Shown: piece by piece, positions 7,744-15,061 of the stretch
Layout: the number at the start of each line of letters is the position of its first letter
Numbering within the stretch: the first letter of the stretch is position 1
Assembly: GCA_041675885.1 (NCBI GenBank)
Contig: JBAYSY010000026.1
Span: 1-44,414 of the forward strand
DNA from: JBAYSY01 sp041675885
GTDB lineage: Bacteria; Pseudomonadota; Alphaproteobacteria; Rhodobacterales; Rhodobacteraceae
Reading direction: 5' to 3'
DNA: 44,414 bases
Notes under the pieces: generated by a model
Told to the model about the DNA's origin: nothing
The model's database searches: none
The model's input: only the letters and a program-made list of their open reading frames with translations
Program-made: the position numbers and the translations under genes

Positions 7744-8642
7744 GGTGCGGTCTCCAGCGCCCGGCGGGCCTCGCGCAGCGCCGCCACGGCGCGCAGCACA
7801 TGGGGGGTGCCGCAAAGCCAGTCGCGGTCGGCGAAGACCCCCCCGGCCCGTGTATCCATCAGCGTGCGCAGGGCGGGGTGGGTCAGCAGTTCCTCGGCCC
7901 GCGAGGCGCCGGGGTAGGATTCGCCCATGACGATGAAATCCGGGTCGGCAAGCACCAGCCGTTCCAGCGGCAGCACGCCGCCGCCCGTCAACCCGGCCTC
8001 GGCGGCGATATTGTCGAACCCGGCGGCGGCCAGTATCTCGCCCGACAGCGTGCCGCCGCCCAGCGTGTAGCCGTTGGCGTAGTAAAGCGCGGCACGGGGA
8101 CGGCGGGGCGGGTCGTCGTGCAGCGCCGCAAGGTCGGCGTCGAAGCGCCGCGCCATCGCCGCGCCCTCGGCCCCGCGCCCCAGCGCCCGGCCGACCGCGA
8201 TCATCCCTTCCCGCACGTCGGCCAGCGACCCGGCCGGGGCGAGGGTCACCACCGGGATGCCGAGCCGGTCGAGCATCGCGAGCGTCGCGCGCGGGGTGAA
8301 GGTGCCCGCCAGCACCAGATCGGGGGCGAGCAGGAACACCTCCTCGGCCTGGCCGTGGTTGACGGGGTAAGCCGCCGCCTCGGCCGCCATGGCGGAGGAT
8401 CGTGGATCGAGGGCCAGATGCGAGACCGAGACGAGCTGGCCGGGCGCGGCGAGCAGCATGGCGAGCTGGTCGGTGCAGAGGTTGATCGACACGACGCGGC
8501 CGGGCGCCCCCGATGGATTGCCGGACGGATCGCCCGACGGATCGCCGGGCGCTTCGGCCACGGCGGGGGCCGCCGCCGCACCCAGCCAGAGGCCCAGCGC
8601 GGCGGCGGTCAGCAGATCAAAAGCGCGCGCGCAGCCCGACAT
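7740..8642 (-). CDS. btuF: Cobalamin-binding periplasmic protein
   Basis: Periplasmic substrate-binding protein (300 residues) of the BtuF/FepB type, which hands cobalamin to BtuCD. A hydrophobic signal sequence (LLTAAALGLWLGAAAAPAVA) is followed by an unusual mature N-terminus with three copies of a four-residue repeat (GDPSGDPSGNPSG) before the binding domain begins at RVVSINLCTDQLAMLL. That segment and the later LAPDLVLAG are typical of the family. The start overlaps the end of btuB by 26 bp, and the stop overlaps btuC. The repeat is encoded by a 12-bp tandem unit near 8510-8550. Confidence 0.9.
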   Translation of the reverse strand: MSGCARAFDLLTAAALGLWLGAAAAPAVAEAPGDPSGDPSGNPSGAPGRVVSINLCTDQLAMLLAAPGQLVSVSHLALDPRSSAMAAEAAAYPVNHGQAEEVFLLAPDLVLAGTFTPRATLAMLDRLGIPVVTLAPAGSLADVREGMIAVGRALGRGAEGAAMARRFDADLAALHDDPPRRPRAALYYANGYTLGGGTLSGEILAAAGFDNIAAEAGLTGGGVLPLERLVLADPDFIVMGESYPGASRAEELLTHPALRTLMDTRAGGVFADRDWLCGTPHVLRAVAALREARRALETAP

Positions 8643-10467
8643 AGATGGCCCTGTCCGAAGTGGCGTAACCCTGGGACAGTTGATACTGCCTGTCGAACAG
8701 GTTTTCGACCCTCAGATAGGCTTCGGCCCCGCGCCCCAGGTCATAGGCGACCGAGGCATTGACCACGGTGAAGTCGGGCATCGGCCCGGCCGAGAAATCG
8801 TCGAGCCGCCCGGCCATGTGCTGCGCCGAGACCGCGGCGCGCAGCCGGTCGGTCAGTTCGGCCTCCAGCGACAGGCGCAGGTCGTGGCGCGGCACCAGCG
8901 CCAGCCGCACCCCGTCGGGGCGCTGCGCCTGAAGATAGGTGTAACCCGCGCCCAGCGTCACCCGGTCGCCGAGCGGCAGGCTCGCGGCCAGTTCCAGCCC
9001 CTGCCGCTTGGACCTGCCGGGCAGGTTCGCCATCGTCGAGACGGGGATACCGAAGGTATAGGTGATCAGGTTGTCGATCCTGAGCGCGAAGGCGGTGGCC
9101 GAGATCGTGGCCCCGTTCGCGAACCGCTTTTCGATGCCCAGTTCGAAGCTGCGGCTTTTCTCGGGCGTCAGGTCCGGGTTGCCGATGAAGGGAAACGAGC
9201 CGGGATAGTCGCCGAATCGTTCATCGAGCGAGGGCGGGCGGAAGCCGGTGGCCAGCACCGCGCGCAGGGTCACATCGTCCGAGGGACGCCACGCCGCCGC
9301 CAGCCGCCCGCTGGTGAAGCTGCCGAAATCCGAGTTGTGATCGACCCGGACCGAGGCGGCGATGTCCAGATCGGCCCGCGGTGCCCAGAGCGCCTGCCCG
9401 AAGGCCCCGTTGATCCGGGTGCTGCGGCTGCCGCCGGGCAGCGCGGTGTAGCGGGCGCGCTCCTCCATGGTCTCGGCACCGTAGACCAGCGTCAGCGCGG
9501 GCGACAGATCGGTGGTGCCGCGATAGCCGAAACCCAGCCGCGAACCCGAGAACCGGCTGATCGCGCCCTCCTCGTCGAAGGTGCGGCGGACGCGGTAGGC
9601 GGTGGCCTCGACCATGTGCAGGCTGTTGCCGGTCTCGATCTCGGCGAACAGCCGCGCGCCCGCCTCGCGGCGGTGCTGCACGTTGTCCATGTCGGCCAGC
9701 ATGAAGCTGGAGTCGTAGCCGTCGAACTCCTGCCGCGTGCGCTGGGCGAAGGCCGCGCCGCCCACTGTCACCGTCTCGCTCAGCCGGTAGCGGGTCGAGA
9801 ACGACAGCCGGGACGTCTCGATCCCGTCGTCCTCGGTGCCGCCGTCCACGGCGGAAAACCCGTCCGAACGCAGATGCGACAGGGTGAAGGCGGTCTCGCT
9901 GCGTTCGGTGCGGTTCGCCAGCGTGTAGCGCCCGGAGACGGTGCCGAAGCTGCCCGCCTCCACCGCCGCCGACTGGCTGAACCCGTCCTCCATCGCGGCG
10001 CGGGTGGTGATGTTGATGACACCCCCCACCGCCGTGCCGCCGTAAAGCGCCGATTGCGAGCCGCGCAGCAGTTCGATCCGGCCGATATCGGCGGTGGACA
10101 TGGCGCCGAATTCGAAGGCGGTTTCGGTCATGGTCGGGTCGGTGACGCGGATACCGTCGATATAGACCGCGATATAGCGGCGGTCGGCGCCGCGGATGCG
10201 CAGGTTGGCGGTGTTCCCCATCGGGCCGCTGGTGGTGACGCTGACCCCCGGCAGGGTGGCCAGGACGGCGGCGAGATTTGTGGTGCCCGCGGCGTCCAGT
10301 TCCTCCTCGGTCACCACGCTGGCGCTGACCCCGCTGCGGGCGGCGTCGGTGGGGGTGAGGTTGGCCGAGATCACGATGTCGTCGAGTTCGATGATATCCT
10401 GCGCCCAGAGGGGCGCGGGGACGAGCGCGGCGATCAGCGCCAGCCGGGAAAGACAGGTATGGCCCAT
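8617..10467 (-). CDS. btuB: TonB-dependent vitamin B12 receptor
   Basis: Outer-membrane receptor of 616 residues that takes up cobalamin with energy from TonB. It has a signal peptide ending PAPLWAQD, a probable TonB-box region (DIIELDDIVISA), a plug domain with LPGVSVTTSGPMGNTANLRIRG, and a C-terminal beta-barrel ending in aromatic Phe (VGLRARF), as expected for BAM-dependent insertion. AAGGGG lies upstream of the ATG at 10467. It is the first gene of btuBFCD and follows a cobalamin riboswitch, which makes B12 or a related corrinoid the likely ligand rather than an iron chelate. Confidence 0.94.
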   Translation of the reverse strand: MGHTCLSRLALIAALVPAPLWAQDIIELDDIVISANLTPTDAARSGVSASVVTEEELDAAGTTNLAAVLATLPGVSVTTSGPMGNTANLRIRGADRRYIAVYIDGIRVTDPTMTETAFEFGAMSTADIGRIELLRGSQSALYGGTAVGGVINITTRAAMEDGFSQSAAVEAGSFGTVSGRYTLANRTERSETAFTLSHLRSDGFSAVDGGTEDDGIETSRLSFSTRYRLSETVTVGGAAFAQRTRQEFDGYDSSFMLADMDNVQHRREAGARLFAEIETGNSLHMVEATAYRVRRTFDEEGAISRFSGSRLGFGYRGTTDLSPALTLVYGAETMEERARYTALPGGSRSTRINGAFGQALWAPRADLDIAASVRVDHNSDFGSFTSGRLAAAWRPSDDVTLRAVLATGFRPPSLDERFGDYPGSFPFIGNPDLTPEKSRSFELGIEKRFANGATISATAFALRIDNLITYTFGIPVSTMANLPGRSKRQGLELAASLPLGDRVTLGAGYTYLQAQRPDGVRLALVPRHDLRLSLEAELTDRLRAAVSAQHMAGRLDDFSAGPMPDFTVVNASVAYDLGRGAEAYLRVENLFDRQYQLSQGYATSDRAIYVGLRARF

Positions 10468-10617
10468 GGGAATGGCCCCTTGCAGTCGCGGGACGCACGG
10501 ACCCCGCGTGGTTTCCTCACATGTCCGTGGAAAGGAGGCCCTTCCGCGAACGGCGATGTCACCACTGCGGAGATGCCGCTTCCCGGACGCGCCCCGCGCC
10601 GGAAATGGGTGATCGCC

Positions 10618-10788
10618 TCGGCAGGTCTCCTGACTTGCGGGTCGTAGCGCGGGCCGGCCTTCCCGGGGGTGTCCCCAGTGGCGTTCTCGACCCTGCTCGC
10701 CGCTTACAGTTGCGGGGGCAGTCGCGGAATTGGCCCCGGGGAATACCCCCGGAAAGGCCGCACCGCAGTTCCCTATTCATCCGGCAGC
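10618..10788 (-). promoter_or_regulatory. Cobalamin (B12) riboswitch of the btu operon
   Basis: The minus strand holds all the main conserved blocks of the cobalamin riboswitch in order: AGGGAACTGCGGTGCGGCC at the 5' side, CGCAACTGTAAGCGG (10700-10714), GCCACTGG (10675-10682), and the B12 box AAGTCAGGAGACCTGCC (10620-10636). The btuB start lies about 150 bases further on. Excess cobalamin is expected to shut the operon down. The remainder of the region, 10468-10617 and 10789-10908, shows no gene. Confidence 0.96.
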
Positions 10789-10908
10789 GCCGGAACCGAA
10801 GCCCGCCCCTGATGCGGCGAAACCCCGCCGCTGTCAAGCGGCGGCGATGGCGGGCCGGTCTGAACGGGCGGCTTCAGGCGTTCGGGCCTGCATGGGCGGA
10901 TGATGCGG

Positions 10909-11307
10909 TCAGGTGGGCAAAAGATCGACGCCGGGCAGGCGCGCGGTCTTTCGGTCAAAGGTCACAAGCGTCGTGGCACCGGCACGGCGTGCGGCAGCGG
11001 CGATCATCAGACCGGCAAAGCCGAACCCGTCGTCGCGATACCGGAACACCGCCGTTCCCACATCATCCGCCGCCTCGACCTCGATCTCGACCGCCGCCAG
11101 CAAGCCTTCCAGCGCGGTAGCGATTTCAACCCGGGTGAACCGATGGGCACGTTCCAGCACCCAGACCAGTTCGACCATCGCTTCGCGGCAGATGAACCCC
11201 GGCGCGGCAGGGGTCAGGCCGCGCATGAAGGCGCTGGCCGCAGCCGCCTGGTCCGGTTCATCCTGCGTCAGGAACCGGACCAGCACATTGGTGTCGATGG
11301 CGATCAT
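10909..11307 (-). CDS. vapC: VapC-type PIN-domain toxin, probably defective
   Basis: A 132-residue PIN-domain protein of the VapC ribonuclease family. It has the first catalytic Asp (MIAIDTNVL, Asp5), the Glu in AMVELVWVLERA (Glu46) and the terminal TFDRK (Asp118). The central DFAD-type acid motif that normally supplies another metal-binding Asp is GFGFAGLMIAAA here: the expected Asp is Gly99, codon GGT, one base from GAT. RNase activity may therefore be lost or weakened. The start overlaps the antitoxin stop by four bases (ATGA). Confidence 0.87.
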   Translation of the reverse strand: MIAIDTNVLVRFLTQDEPDQAAAASAFMRGLTPAAPGFICREAMVELVWVLERAHRFTRVEIATALEGLLAAVEIEVEAADDVGTAVFRYRDDGFGFAGLMIAAAARRAGATTLVTFDRKTARLPGVDLLPT

Positions 11308-11528
11308 CCGGCGGCGATGGCGTCATCCATCTCCTCAAGGCTGACCGGCTTCCGACCGGGCCGCGCCAGCAGACCTTCAAGCTCGGCCACGGGCCGGGCC
11401 TTCATCAGCCTGACCTCGCCGCCCGTCACGACATAACGCACCTTGTCACCGCCCTTGAGACCAAGCGCCGCCCGCACATTGCGCGGCAGGGTCGTCTGGC
11501 CTTTCACGGTCACCGTCGTTTCCTGCAT
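11304..11528 (-). CDS. vapB: AbrB/MazE-type antitoxin
   Basis: Antitoxin of about 74 residues, with a swapped-hairpin AbrB DNA-binding domain (TVTVKGQTTLPRNVRAALGL, then GDKVRYVV) and a short C-terminal tail that would bind the toxin. It should neutralise VapC and repress its own promoter. I prefer the ATG at 11528 because AAGGA lies nine bases upstream; a GTG two codons earlier (11534) is too close to it. A perfect inverted repeat lies 21 bp upstream. Confidence 0.88.
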   Translation of the reverse strand: MQETTVTVKGQTTLPRNVRAALGLKGGDKVRYVVTGGEVRLMKARPVAELEGLLARPGRKPVSLEEMDDAIAAG

Positions 11529-11548
11529 CACCACGATTCCTTACCTTT

Positions 11549-11566
11549 TGGCAATCTTCCTTGCCA
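11549..11566. promoter_or_regulatory. Inverted repeat, candidate VapB operator
   Basis: TGGCAA (11549-11554), six bases, then TTGCCA (11561-11566) is a perfect 6-bp inverted repeat just upstream of vapB. Antitoxins of this family usually bind such repeats to autoregulate. The assignment rests on position and symmetry only. Confidence 0.5.
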
Positions 11567-11698
11567 TATCGGCGAAGACCGCCGCACCTGCGTCAGCGGG
11601 TGGCCACGGATCGCTTCGGGGACCGGACAAATCGCTTGTCACCCGCCGGGTGAGCGCCTAGAATCCAAGGCGATTGTCTGTCGGGGAGGGCGGTCAAC

Positions 11699-12103
11699 GT
11701 GTCAGATGTCCTTATCGCCGAGGACGAGCCGACCATATTGGAGACGCTCGCCTTTCTGCTTGAACGTGCAGGTTGGTCGGTGGCCACCGTCACCGATGGC
11801 GAATCCGTCATACAGAATGTGCGCCGCATCCGTCCCCGGCTGCTGGTGCTCGACATCATGCTGCCCGGGCGCAGCGGTCTCGACATCCTGCGGATGCTGC
11901 GCCGGGAGGCGGACCTGGCCGATATCCCGGTTCTGATCCTGACGGCGCGCGGCCACAACCACGACCGGCAACTGGCGCTGGAACTTGGCGCGGACGGGTT
12001 CATCTCGAAACCTTTTGCCAATGACACGGTGCTGGACGAGGTGCGCCGCCTGCTCGGCCAGAGCACATCCAGCCCGGCGCTGGGCAGACATGGCGCAGCC
12101 TGA
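11699..12103 (+). CDS. Stand-alone receiver-domain response regulator
   Basis: A 134-residue CheY-like receiver with no output domain. Acidic pocket residues are in IAEDEP, the phosphorylation site is Asp52 (LDIMLPG), and the switch residues are Thr82 (LTARG) and Lys104 (ISKPF). A C-terminal tail of about 15 residues follows the domain. The start is GTG with GGAGG ten bases upstream. It overlaps the next gene by 14 bp, and the sensor kinase two genes on is the obvious partner. Lacking a DNA-binding domain, it must act by protein contact or as a phosphate relay or sink. Confidence 0.9.
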   Translation: MSDVLIAEDEPTILETLAFLLERAGWSVATVTDGESVIQNVRRIRPRLLVLDIMLPGRSGLDILRMLRREADLADIPVLILTARGHNHDRQLALELGADGFISKPFANDTVLDEVRRLLGQSTSSPALGRHGAA

Positions 12104-12329
12104 GCGTCCGCGCCCGGACGAGGACCATCGCCGCAAGGACGCCGCCTTCGTGCTGCCGGTCTTCGGCGTGCTGCTGCTGCCCCCCTTCGTCAACCTCTTC
12201 ACGCAAGAGCGGCTGATCTTCGGCCTGCCGCTTGAGGTGGTCTATCTTTTCACGGTCTGGGTGGCGCTGGTGGCCGGCGCGCTGATGCTGTCGCGCCGGG
12301 TCGCGCCGCCGGACCACGGGCCGGACTGA
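12090..12329 (+). CDS. Small two-helix membrane protein, symporter small-subunit-like
   Basis: A 79-residue protein with a charged N-terminus (MAQPERPRPDEDHRRKD) and two hydrophobic helices, FVLPVFGVLLLPPFVNLF and VVYLFTVWVALVAGALML, separated by a short loop with FGLPLE. This layout resembles the DUF4212-type small subunits that accompany sodium:solute symporters, although I cannot confirm homology. It starts inside the end of the receiver gene, and its stop overlaps the start of the symporter-kinase gene (TGATG), so the three are probably translated as a coupled set. It may help assemble the symporter domain. Confidence 0.78.
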   Translation: MAQPERPRPDEDHRRKDAAFVLPVFGVLLLPPFVNLFTQERLIFGLPLEVVYLFTVWVALVAGALMLSRRVAPPDHGPD

Positions 12330-15061
12330 TGCTCTCGCCCGATTTCGTGATCCTGACGGCGGTGGCCTATGTCGGGCTGCTGTTCCTGCTGGCCTGGGCG
12401 TCGGATGCGCGGGCGCGGCAGGGGCGGGACGGCTTCCTGCGCTCGCCTTTGGTCTATACGCTGTCGATCTCGGTCTATTGCACCAGCTGGACCTTCTACG
12501 GCGCGGTCGGCACCGCTGCCCGCGACGGCCTGGAATTCATGGCGATCTACATGGGGCCGACGCTGGTGTTCGTCGGCTGGTGGTTCATTCTGCGCAAGCT
12601 TCTGCGCATCGGCCACAGCCAGCGCATCACCTCGATCGCCGATTTCCTGTCCTCGCGCTATGGCAAGTCAAGTCGGCTGGCGGTGCTGGTCACCGTCATC
12701 GCGGTGATCGCCATCACCCCCTATATCGCGCTGCAACTCAAGGCGATCACCACATCCATTCAGGTGATCTCGACCGCCGACGGGCGCGGGCGGCTGGCGG
12801 GGCTGGACGATGCGGGTCTCGGGCTGGCGGTCGCCATCGGCATGGCGATGTTCACCATCCTTTTCGGCACCCGCAACGTCGATGCGCGCGAGCAGCATCT
12901 GGGCGTGGTTGCGGCCATCGCCTTCGAGGCCATCGTCAAATTCCTGGCGCTGGTCGCGGTGGGGCTGTTCGTCGTCTTCGGCCTTTCGGAGGGACCGGCG
13001 CAGATCTATGCCCGAGCCGCCGAGGCGGGCTTTCAGATCCATGAGCAGCAGCCCTTCGGCAGCCGCTGGGTGACGGTGCTGTTCCTCTCGGCCTGCGCGG
13101 TGATCTGCCTGCCGCGGCAGTTCCAGATCACCGTGGTCGAAAACGCCAACGAGGACCATCTGCGCACCGCCGGCTGGGCCTTTCCCGCCTATCTGCTGCT
13201 GATGAGCCTGTTCACCCTGCCGATCGCCTTCTACGGGCTGGCCACCATGCCGGCGGGGTCGAACCCGGACATGTTCGTCCTGACCCTGCCGATGGCGGCG
13301 GGACAGAACGGGCTGGCGCTGTTCGCCTTCATCGGCGGGTTTTCCTCGGCCACCTCGATGATCATCGTCGCCTCGATCGCGCTGTCGATCATGGTGTCGA
13401 ACCATATCGTGCTGCCGCTGGCGCTGCGGGTCACCGACAATCTGGCGGAGAGCGGCGCACAGGGCATCGCCCGCCTGCTGCTGACCAGCCGGCGGATTTC
13501 CATCGCGGTCATCCTGCTGCTGGGCTTTACCTATTTCTGGCTGACCGGCGAAAGCGGCGCCCTGGCCCCCATCGGGCTGATTTCCTTTGCCGGTGTGGCG
13601 CAGTTCCTGCCCGCGCTTCTGGCCGCGCTCTACTGGCGGGGCGCCAGTGTCGGCGGCGCGCTGACCGGGATGGCGCTTGGCTTCATGACCTGGGCCTGGA
13701 CCCTGTTCCTGCCCAGTTTCGCCACAAGCAACGTCGCCATCGCGGCGCTGCTGGCCGAAGGCCCCTGGGGCATCGCCATGCTGCGCCCGCAGGCGCTGTT
13801 CGGCATGACCGGCTATGACCCGCTGGTGCATTCGATGTTCTGGAGCATGTTTTTCAACACGGCGGCGCTGGTCGGGGTCTCGCTCGCCAGCCGGCGGAGC
13901 GCGCTGGAACGGGTGCAGGCCGGTATCTTCGTCGATATCTTCGCCTCGGCCCCGAGGGGTTCCATCCAGCGTTCGGCCAGCGCCGAGGATCTGTTCGTAC
14001 TGGCCGAGCGGGTGCTGGGCTGGCGGCGGGCGCAGGCCCTGTTCGAGGCCGCCGACCTGCCGCGCGGTTCCGCCGGGCGCGGGGTTGCCGTGCCTTCGGA
14101 TTTCGTCACCCGGCTGGAGCGTGAACTGGCAAGTTCGATCGGCGGGGCCTCGGCGCATATCCTTCTGTCGAAGGTGGTCGAGGGCGACACGCTTTCGCTT
14201 GAAGAGGTCATGCTGATCGCCGGAGAGACCTTGCAGGTGATTTCCCATTCCAACGAACTGGAAAAGAAGTCCCGCGAACTGCACCAGACCGCGATGCAAT
14301 TGCAGGAAGCCAATTCCAAGCTGCATGCGCTGCACCGGCAAAAGGACGACTTCCTGTCGCAGGTCAGCCACGAGGTGCGCACGCCGATGACCTCGATCCG
14401 CTCGATCTCGGAAATCCTGATGAAGCAGCGTGATCTGGCCGAGCCGCAGCGCGACCGTTTCGTCGGCCTGATCCATCAGGAAAGCGTGCGGCTGACCCGG
14501 CTTCTGGACGAAATCCTCGACCTTTCGGCGCTGGAACACGGCGGGCGCGACTGGGAGAACGGCCCCATCGACGCAGCGGCCGCGCTGGAGCGCGCGCTGG
14601 ATGTCTGCGATGCGCTGGCGCGGCAGCGGCAAATCCGGGTGACGCGCGACTGTGTGCCGGGGCCGGTGGTGGTGGCGGGCCATGCCGACCGCCTCTGTCA
14701 GGTCTTCATCAACATCATCGCCAATGCGGTGGCCCACAATCGCGCCAGGGCACCCGAGGTGCTGGTGCGTGCAAGGGTGACGGCAGGGGATTATGTCGTC
14801 GAGATCGCCGACAACGGCACCGGCATCGCGCGCGAGTTCCGTCATGCGATCTTTGACAAATTCGTCCGGATCGGCCCGCAGGATACCGCCGACAGCGCCC
14901 TGCCGGGGCTGGGGCTGGGGCTGAACATCAGCCATACCATCGTGCGAAAGCTGCAAGGCCGCATAGAACTGGTCGAGGGGCCCTTGCCCGGCGCCTGTTT
15001 CCGCATCGTGCTGCCGCTGATGGCGGCTCAGTCGGCGGTGGCGACCGGCGCGGCCTCCTGA
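12329..15061 (+). CDS. Sodium:solute symporter - histidine kinase fusion (CbrA/CrbS-like)
   Basis: A 910-residue membrane sensor. Residues 1 to about 520 form a multi-helix sodium:solute symporter domain (for example SVYCTSWTFYGAVGTAA, QRITSIADFLSSRYG). A soluble linker of the STAC type follows (SAEDLFVLAERVLGWRRAQA onward), then a short coiled coil, and a HisKA domain with the phosphorylated His681 (SQVSHEVRTPMTS). The ATPase domain has the N box (Asn799 in INIIANAVAHN), Asp828 in DNGTGI and GLGLGLNISH. No PAS or receiver domain is attached. The architecture matches CbrA and CrbS, sensors that control use of amino acids or acetate in other proteobacteria. The gene overlaps the convergent scfR by 34 bp. 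Confidence 0.93.
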   Translation: MLSPDFVILTAVAYVGLLFLLAWASDARARQGRDGFLRSPLVYTLSISVYCTSWTFYGAVGTAARDGLEFMAIYMGPTLVFVGWWFILRKLLRIGHSQRITSIADFLSSRYGKSSRLAVLVTVIAVIAITPYIALQLKAITTSIQVISTADGRGRLAGLDDAGLGLAVAIGMAMFTILFGTRNVDAREQHLGVVAAIAFEAIVKFLALVAVGLFVVFGLSEGPAQIYARAAEAGFQIHEQQPFGSRWVTVLFLSACAVICLPRQFQITVVENANEDHLRTAGWAFPAYLLLMSLFTLPIAFYGLATMPAGSNPDMFVLTLPMAAGQNGLALFAFIGGFSSATSMIIVASIALSIMVSNHIVLPLALRVTDNLAESGAQGIARLLLTSRRISIAVILLLGFTYFWLTGESGALAPIGLISFAGVAQFLPALLAALYWRGASVGGALTGMALGFMTWAWTLFLPSFATSNVAIAALLAEGPWGIAMLRPQALFGMTGYDPLVHSMFWSMFFNTAALVGVSLASRRSALERVQAGIFVDIFASAPRGSIQRSASAEDLFVLAERVLGWRRAQALFEAADLPRGSAGRGVAVPSDFVTRLERELASSIGGASAHILLSKVVEGDTLSLEEVMLIAGETLQVISHSNELEKKSRELHQTAMQLQEANSKLHALHRQKDDFLSQVSHEVRTPMTSIRSISEILMKQRDLAEPQRDRFVGLIHQESVRLTRLLDEILDLSALEHGGRDWENGPIDAAAALERALDVCDALARQRQIRVTRDCVPGPVVVAGHADRLCQVFINIIANAVAHNRARAPEVLVRARVTAGDYVVEIADNGTGIAREFRHAIFDKFVRIGPQDTADSALPGLGLGLNISHTIVRKLQGRIELVEGPLPGACFRIVLPLMAAQSAVATGAAS

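Noticed and set aside
8389..10647. 752-codon open frame on the plus strand
   Set aside because: A shadow of btuB that also crosses the riboswitch.
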